Origin: Flavobacteriaceae bacterium UBA4022
Lineage (GTDB): Bacteria > Bacteroidota > Bacteroidia > Flavobacteriales > Flavobacteriaceae
Direction: 5' to 3'
NCBI GenBank assembly: GCA_002384055.1
Contig: DGAU01000030.1
Span: 903 to 10,961, forward strand
DNA: 10,059 nucleotides
Shown here: piece by piece, positions 5,758 to 10,059 of the stretch
How positions within the stretch are numbered: position 1 is the stretch's first letter
How the letters are laid out: every line of letters starts with the position of its first letter
The notes under the pieces: generated by a model
What the model was told of the DNA's origin: nothing
Database searches by the model: none
What the model saw: only the letters and a program-made list of their open reading frames with translations
Program-made: the position numbers and the translations under genes

Positions 5758-6894
5758 ATGGCCAACAAACAACATTCGTATTGGGAACAAGACCAGCTTA
5801 GCGCTATTGACTACATCATTGTGGGCAGTGGGATTACGGGGCTGAGCTGCGCGCTAACCCTAAAAGGGATTGATCCCGCCAAACGGATTCTTGTTTTAGA
5901 GAAAGGGGTCATGCTCAACGGCGCGAGCATGAAAAACGCAGGATTTGCCTGTTTTGGAAGTGTTTCTGAGATTTTGGCAGACGCCAAGCTCCATTCAGAG
6001 CAAGAATTGATAGAGTTGATCCGCAGTCGCGCCGAGGGACTAGAAACCCTTAAAACGCTTGTGTCGCCAACAGAGATGGATTTCCAAATCAACGGGGGGT
6101 ATGAGTTTTTTACCAAAGATCAAAACGCCCTTGCTGAAGCATGTTTTGCCCAAGTGGACTACGTGAATAAGATAACACAAGAGGCCCTTTCGAGTGTCTC
6201 TCCGGTGTTTGAAACCGTCAGCAATCACTTTGGCTTTGGAAGCGTATTAGACAAAGGGCTGGTTAACCTCAAAGAAGGCCAGTTGCATGTCGGCAAAATG
6301 ATGAACAGCCTCATGCGCCGTTGCGCGCAAGAAGACATAAGGATCTTGTCGGGCGTGGAGGTGTTGGGCTACCAAGAAACGACAGAAAACTGTTTGGTAG
6401 AGACCAAAGAGCTTGGGTTGCTCAAGACCCAAAAACTTCTATTAGCGACCAACGGCTTTACCCAATCTATCCTGCCAGATTTGGTAATCCCTGCCCGTGC
6501 ACAGGTGTTGATTACCGAGCCCATTGATCAACTCAAAATTAAAGGAACATTCCACATGGATCAAGGGTATTATTATTTTCGGAACATCGACCAAAGAATT
6601 CTTATCGGCGGTGGGCGAAACCTAGACTTTAAAGGGGAAACCACCACCACGATGGGAACAACCGAGCAGATACAACAAGCGTTAGAGCGCACGTTGCGCG
6701 ATGTGGTTTTACCCAAGCATCAGGGCATTAAAATTTCAAGAAGATGGTCAGGCATCATGGGTCTTGGCGGCCAAAAGCGACCAATCATTCGAGCCCTATC
6801 CGAGCGCGTCTTTTGCGGTGTTCGTTTGGGAGGTATGGGCGTGGCTATTGGCAGTAGCGTGGGCGCTCAATTGGCTAAAATAAGCTCAAAATAA
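5758..6894 (+). CDS. DadA-like FAD-dependent oxidoreductase (DAO family)
   Basis: A 378-aa flavoenzyme of the D-amino acid oxidase (DAO) superfamily, which oxidises amines or amino acids with bound FAD. The dinucleotide-binding start is clear: DYIIVGSGITGLS (18-30) with the GxGxxG pattern, and acidic E48 at the end of the second strand (RILVLEKG) for the FAD ribose. GASMKNAGFACFG (55-67) corresponds to the GAS-RNAG motif where FAD contacts the substrate side in this family. The C-terminal GVRLGGMGVAIGSS is the usual final FAD-binding segment. The N-terminal SYWEQD, with an early aromatic Trp, supports the ATG at 5758 over a TTG at 5746. There is no signal peptide, so the protein is cytoplasmic. 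The substrate is unknown: D-amino acids, glycine, sarcosine-like amines or glutamylputrescine are all possible. No own promoter box is visible. Confidence 0.85.
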   Translation: MANKQHSYWEQDQLSAIDYIIVGSGITGLSCALTLKGIDPAKRILVLEKGVMLNGASMKNAGFACFGSVSEILADAKLHSEQELIELIRSRAEGLETLKTLVSPTEMDFQINGGYEFFTKDQNALAEACFAQVDYVNKITQEALSSVSPVFETVSNHFGFGSVLDKGLVNLKEGQLHVGKMMNSLMRRCAQEDIRILSGVEVLGYQETTENCLVETKELGLLKTQKLLLATNGFTQSILPDLVIPARAQVLITEPIDQLKIKGTFHMDQGYYYFRNIDQRILIGGGRNLDFKGETTTTMGTTEQIQQALERTLRDVVLPKHQGIKISRRWSGIMGLGGQKRPIIRALSERVFCGVRLGGMGVAIGSSVGAQLAKISSK

Positions 6895-6895
6895 A

Positions 6896-6925
6896 AAAGG
6901 GAGGCTCAATTCTGAGCCTCCCTTT
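6896..6925. terminator. bidirectional terminator between convergent genes
   Basis: A perfect 13-bp stem, AAAGGGAGGCTCA (6896-6908) with TGAGCCTCCCTTT (6913-6925), closes a four-base loop ATTC. On the - strand it is followed by a run of T (TTTTTTATTTT), an excellent terminator for the secreted-protein operon. On the + strand the trailing T-run is only TTT, so termination of the oxidase transcript relies more on the stem. It starts two bases past the oxidase stop codon. Confidence 0.92.
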
Positions 6926-6948
6926 AACCTTTAACTATTAATAAAGGA

Positions 6949-7800
6949 CTACTTCTTAAGTAACTTTATTGTTTTAGAACCAATAGATGTGTTCACTTGT
7001 GCAAAATAAACGCCTTTGCCTAAGCCTGTGTTGTTGATTGAAACAGAAGAACCTTGCGCATCGTAAGAGGCAATAGTTTTTCCTAAAACATCAAATAATA
7101 CAACCGAAACGATATCTGTGTTGGCGCCACGAATGGTCCAAACAACATCAGACGGGTTTGGAGAAACACTTAATGCAATAGCATCAAACGATCCAACACT
7201 TAAACTAGAAGCCCGCACAACGACATCGCCTAAGGCAGATTCATTGGCAGGATCTGCGTTTAAGCCAGTGATCTGGAAACCATACTGGACGGTAGTGTCA
7301 GGAGCCTCTACATTTGTGTAGTTTAACTCAAAAGACTCACCCGCCACTAAATCAGCTGTTTCGATTTTCAACACTGAGAAATCTACATTAAACACCTTGA
7401 TAAATGCAAGGCTTGTATATGCTGCGTCTAAAGTGTTGCTATCAACAAAACCAGTAAAGGTCAGTTCTGACCCAGCTAAACTTGCGTCTTCGACATAAGA
7501 GTTTCCTTCGAAAGTCTTAGCGCCCTCACCTGTAGTTTGGTTGACCCAAAAAGGATCAGTTCCATCGCCCCAAGTGTTGAAATTCGGCTGCAACGTTACA
7601 GTCCCTCCAGTGGCATCTACAACAGTTTTAATGTCCGCCAAGCCCCAAGGCTCACCGAATACATAGCCACCAGTTGCAGGATCAAAGATATTGGCATAGC
7701 CAAACCATACTGCGTTAACATCTACTGTTACGGTGTTTTGGGAGACTCCTGATAGAGTCATCCCAAAAACCGCAATAATCATTAAAATCTGCTTTTTCAT
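6949..7800 (-). CDS. T9SS-exported single-module protein
   Basis: A 283-aa protein with a Sec signal peptide (MKKQILMIIAVFGMTLSGVS, likely cut before Gln21). A beta-rich module of about 175 residues (22-196) follows, and then a T9SS type A sorting domain (about 208-283: SPNP at 213-216, VVLFDVLGK, GVYFAQVN, IKLLKK end). The sorting domain directs outer-membrane translocation by the type IX system and is normally removed or linked to a surface lipopolysaccharide. The module contains GGYVFGEPWG, PNFNT, TDPFWV, a run from AFIKVFNVDFSV into LKIETADLV, and ALGDVVV. It has no cysteine and no catalytic motif that I recognise. The same module occurs in the neighbouring large protein, and related proteins are common in Flavobacteriales without a known role. 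The start follows a run of ten A and lies 25 bases after the upstream gene's stop, so the two form an operon. Confidence 0.85.
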   Translation of the reverse strand: MKKQILMIIAVFGMTLSGVSQNTVTVDVNAVWFGYANIFDPATGGYVFGEPWGLADIKTVVDATGGTVTLQPNFNTWGDGTDPFWVNQTTGEGAKTFEGNSYVEDASLAGSELTFTGFVDSNTLDAAYTSLAFIKVFNVDFSVLKIETADLVAGESFELNYTNVEAPDTTVQYGFQITGLNADPANESALGDVVVRASSLSVGSFDAIALSVSPNPSDVVWTIRGANTDIVSVVLFDVLGKTIASYDAQGSSVSINNTGLGKGVYFAQVNTSIGSKTIKLLKK

Positions 7801-7825
7801 TATTTTTTTTTTGAATCAGAATAAA
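7801..7825 (-). promoter_or_regulatory. A-rich leader with an A10 run before the start codon
   Basis: The whole intergenic gap on the - strand ends in ten A, then TA and the ATG at 7800 (T at 7803-7812 on the + strand). No Shine-Dalgarno motif is present. A-rich leaders favour ribosome binding in Bacteroidota, so this probably serves as the translation initiation region. A homopolymer this long is also prone to length change. Confidence 0.4.
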
Positions 7826-10059
7826 TTATTGTTTGATCAATTTATAAACACCTTTCTGACCGTCTACAGTGACTTCCATAAGGTAAGCACCAGCGGCTAG
7901 GTGAGCAACATCTAATTGAGTTGTTGTTGCGTCAACGTTTAGGTTGATGAGTTTTTGACCAAGGATATTGTAAAGAACGACAGTTTGTATGTTCTGCACA
8001 GAAGCAAGGTTCACGCGCTCGCTTGTTGGGTTTGGAGAATACACAAATCCTTCGATTTCATTGCTTGCAGTACCTAACTGACAGTTATCAAAGATAATGT
8101 CGGTAATCCCACCAGTGTTCACTACAAAACAGTAGTACGTTTGACCACCTACAACAGGAATAGTCGCGCTTGAACCTGGTAAACATTGGTTCTGATAATA
8201 GTCTACGTGTACTAAATCTGTCTCATTTGAGGACTGATCAGGAGCAGTGTAGAAGGTTACAGAGCTAATACCCGCTGGAGAAGCAATCGTTCCAGTGATG
8301 AAACCATTGATTTCAGGAGTAAACTCATACCATACACCAGCAGCACCAGAGATATCACAACCCGCAGGAGTTCCAGCTTCTTCAGTAGCAGCGGGCATCG
8401 CCACATCTTCATCAGTAAATGGACAACCTACAGCCAATAAATCAATTGCGTTAACAATATCGTTATTTGGTGGTGGAATCAAAGTACATTCCATGGTCAA
8501 CTCAAAGCTTCCAACACTTGTATTCCATCCGTGAACTAGGATGTAGAAAGTCGTGTTTCCGTCAGATACGAATTCAACAGAAGACTGGAAGTTTGGACAG
8601 TCGTCATCGTTTCCAACAACACAGGTGAAGTCTCCACATGAACCAGTGTAAACAGAAAGCTTGGTGTCATAATCCGTATTATCACTACAAGTGTACAATA
8701 AGATCTCAGAAGCAAGTCCTGAAGTATCCTCAAACTTATACCAAACACCTGGAGCACCAGTTGTTGTGTCACAATCAGGCGCGACTCCTACGTCAGAAGT
8801 TGCTGATAAGGTATCTCCAAATACTGAAGTGTTACACTCAATTGGTCGCGCACCAACACAAACATCATAGGTTAATGGATCAGTAGCCACCATTTCGATA
8901 TCCATCAAAAGGTCTGGACCTAATCCTCCACCAACACCACACTCAGCAAATGTTGCCCATGAAGGACAAACACCAAATCCGCCACCTGGGTTTTGCCAAA
9001 GTGCAGCATTGTCATTGGCGTCTGTTGCGCTTGCCCAGTACCATTGGCCTGAAAGACCAAACTCCATAACAGCCACAACAGAAATCCAGTAGCGCGTGTC
9101 AGGGTTAATGGTTGCTTCGATAACCTGTGCAGGCTCTAAGGTAAAGTTTCCATCAGCATCAGCATCGACACTTCCGGGGAACGATTCAGTATATTGAACA
9201 GCGCCAGGAATACCATTGTCATCCGCATAAATCGTTAGCTCGACAGTACTGTTTGGATCTCCTGGAAGACCTGGAGCACCAGCAGAGTAGCGACCTTGAA
9301 TGTCAATGGAACAAATAAGACCAGCGTCTCCAGTGATGAATAAATCATCTACAGAGATACTTGTAAAATCTGGGAAGTCAGGGAAAATTTGTGATGGTGG
9401 CCCACTACCCGTTGGCGCTTCGTTGATATAAGCGAAATCACCACAACCTGCAGGCTGAGCTCCGATTACGACGTTTCCTAATGCCCCTTCATTGGCTGAA
9501 CTCGCATTTAAACCGATAACATAAAAACCATATTGTACAAAAGTATCTCCTGGTTCTACGTTAGTGTAATTCACTTCAAAATATTCACCTTGAACAAGTG
9601 GAGCAGTTTCAATTTTCAAAACAGAGAAATCTGCGTTAAATACCTTAATAAAGGCTTCCGCTTGGTATGAAGGATCGATCGTATTAGAAAGCACATAGCC
9701 AGTCCAAATTAGTTCTTGCTGAGCCAAAGATGGATCATCTATATAAGTATTGGCCTCCATAGTCTTATTTCCTAAACCTGTGCTTTGATCAACCCAGAAC
9801 GGATCTGTTGGGTTATCGTCATAAGTATTGAAGTTCGGATAAATAGTTGCTGACCCGTCTACAGGAGTAGGATCAATAACGGTTTTTAGATCTGGTACAC
9901 CCCAAGGAGAACCAAAAACATAACCACCACCATTGGCCGCCGTTTCAAAAACGTTCATGTATCCAATAAAGTTGGCGGTAGGGTCAAAGTTAATTACAGT
10001 TGCATTGCTTCCTGAACTACACTGACCAGAGAATGAATAAACACCATCAGCTAATGGAT
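7826..10059 (-). CDS. large multidomain T9SS-exported surface protein (5' partial)
   Basis: The frame is open to the window edge: 33 more codons (PLADGVYSFSGQC... to ...NFIGY) precede the first internal ATG at 9958, so the true start lies outside. Visible residues are 743. In order: the shared beta module (about 19-200, with GGYVFGSPWG, TDPFWV, AFIKVFNADFSV and LKIETAPLV); a Cys- and Gly-rich beta-sandwich region (205-393, with SQIFPDFPDFTSISVDDL); two cysteine-containing PPC-like domains (about 398-524 with GVWYKFED, NTDYDTKLSVYTGSC and NDDDC, and about 529-660 with PNNDIVNAIDLL and GVWYEFTP); and a T9SS type A sorting domain (668-743, YSPNP, VVLYNILGQKL, GAYLMEV, ending VYKLIKQ). The second PPC-like copy has lost the NDDDC segment. 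The Asp-rich loops could bind calcium. No catalytic domain is seen, so a structural or adhesive role is likely but unproven. Confidence 0.85.
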   Translation of the reverse strand, partial: PLADGVYSFSGQCSSGSNATVINFDPTANFIGYMNVFETAANGGGYVFGSPWGVPDLKTVIDPTPVDGSATIYPNFNTYDDNPTDPFWVDQSTGLGNKTMEANTYIDDPSLAQQELIWTGYVLSNTIDPSYQAEAFIKVFNADFSVLKIETAPLVQGEYFEVNYTNVEPGDTFVQYGFYVIGLNASSANEGALGNVVIGAQPAGCGDFAYINEAPTGSGPPSQIFPDFPDFTSISVDDLFITGDAGLICSIDIQGRYSAGAPGLPGDPNSTVELTIYADDNGIPGAVQYTESFPGSVDADADGNFTLEPAQVIEATINPDTRYWISVVAVMEFGLSGQWYWASATDANDNAALWQNPGGGFGVCPSWATFAECGVGGGLGPDLLMDIEMVATDPLTYDVCVGARPIECNTSVFGDTLSATSDVGVAPDCDTTTGAPGVWYKFEDTSGLASEILLYTCSDNTDYDTKLSVYTGSCGDFTCVVGNDDDCPNFQSSVEFVSDGNTTFYILVHGWNTSVGSFELTMECTLIPPPNNDIVNAIDLLAVGCPFTDEDVAMPAATEEAGTPAGCDISGAAGVWYEFTPEINGFITGTIASPAGISSVTFYTAPDQSSNETDLVHVDYYQNQCLPGSSATIPVVGGQTYYCFVVNTGGITDIIFDNCQLGTASNEIEGFVYSPNPTSERVNLASVQNIQTVVLYNILGQKLINLNVDATTTQLDVAHLAAGAYLMEVTVDGQKGVYKLIKQ

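Noticed and set aside
8536..8772. 78-codon - strand frame within the large secreted protein gene
   Set aside because: It is an alternative frame of a long coding region with clear domain structure; the repeat-rich sequence keeps other frames open by chance.
1..10059. CRISPR array, insertion sequence, prophage or defence system
   Set aside because: No regularly spaced repeats, transposase, integrase, terminal inverted repeats or nuclease/toxin domains are present; the content is housekeeping genes plus secreted proteins.

Overview
The window looks like a chromosomal stretch of a member of the Bacteroidota, most likely a Flavobacteriales-type marine or freshwater bacterium. Four things point there. 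Two secreted proteins end in a type IX secretion (T9SS) sorting domain. The C-terminal tail at the left edge resembles the Pro-Ile-Asp (PID) tails of that phylum. Two upstream regions carry the TAnnTTTG -7 box used by the Bacteroidota housekeeping sigma factor. Ribosomal protein L32 is the cysteine-free form. Start codons are preceded by A-rich sequence instead of Shine-Dalgarno motifs. Species cannot be named from the sequence alone.

Left part (1-1800): the C-terminal end of a membrane-tailed protein on the + strand converges on, and overlaps by 20 bases, the riboflavin synthase gene ribE on the - strand. ribE is divergent from pdxA (vitamin B6 synthesis). The 46 bases between their start codons hold two abutting, oppositely oriented -7 boxes.

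Middle (1800-5750): DUF177 and rpmF form one short operon (promoter near 1809, terminator near 2632-2670). fabH-accB-accC form a second one: ketoacyl-ACP synthase III, biotin carboxyl carrier protein and biotin carboxylase, the start of fatty acid synthesis. The order DUF177-rpmF-fabH is the familiar ribosome/lipid cluster, here without plsX. A strong hairpin with a T-tract follows accC and sits only 10 bases before the next start codon. Its left arm can also pair with sequence at the accC stop, giving two mutually exclusive folds.

Right part (5750-10059): a DadA-like FAD-dependent amino acid/amine oxidase on the + strand, of unknown substrate, ends at a near-perfect bidirectional terminator. 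It faces two - strand genes for T9SS-exported proteins. The upstream one is large, multidomain and cut off by the window edge. The downstream one (283 aa) is close to a minimal version: signal peptide, one beta-rich module shared with the large protein, and a sorting domain. No RNA gene, insertion sequence, CRISPR array or gene-free stretch above 300 bases was found. Most of the window is ordinary housekeeping sequence; the less explained parts are the accC/oxidase leader, the ribE/pdxA promoter overlap and the module shared by the two secreted proteins.
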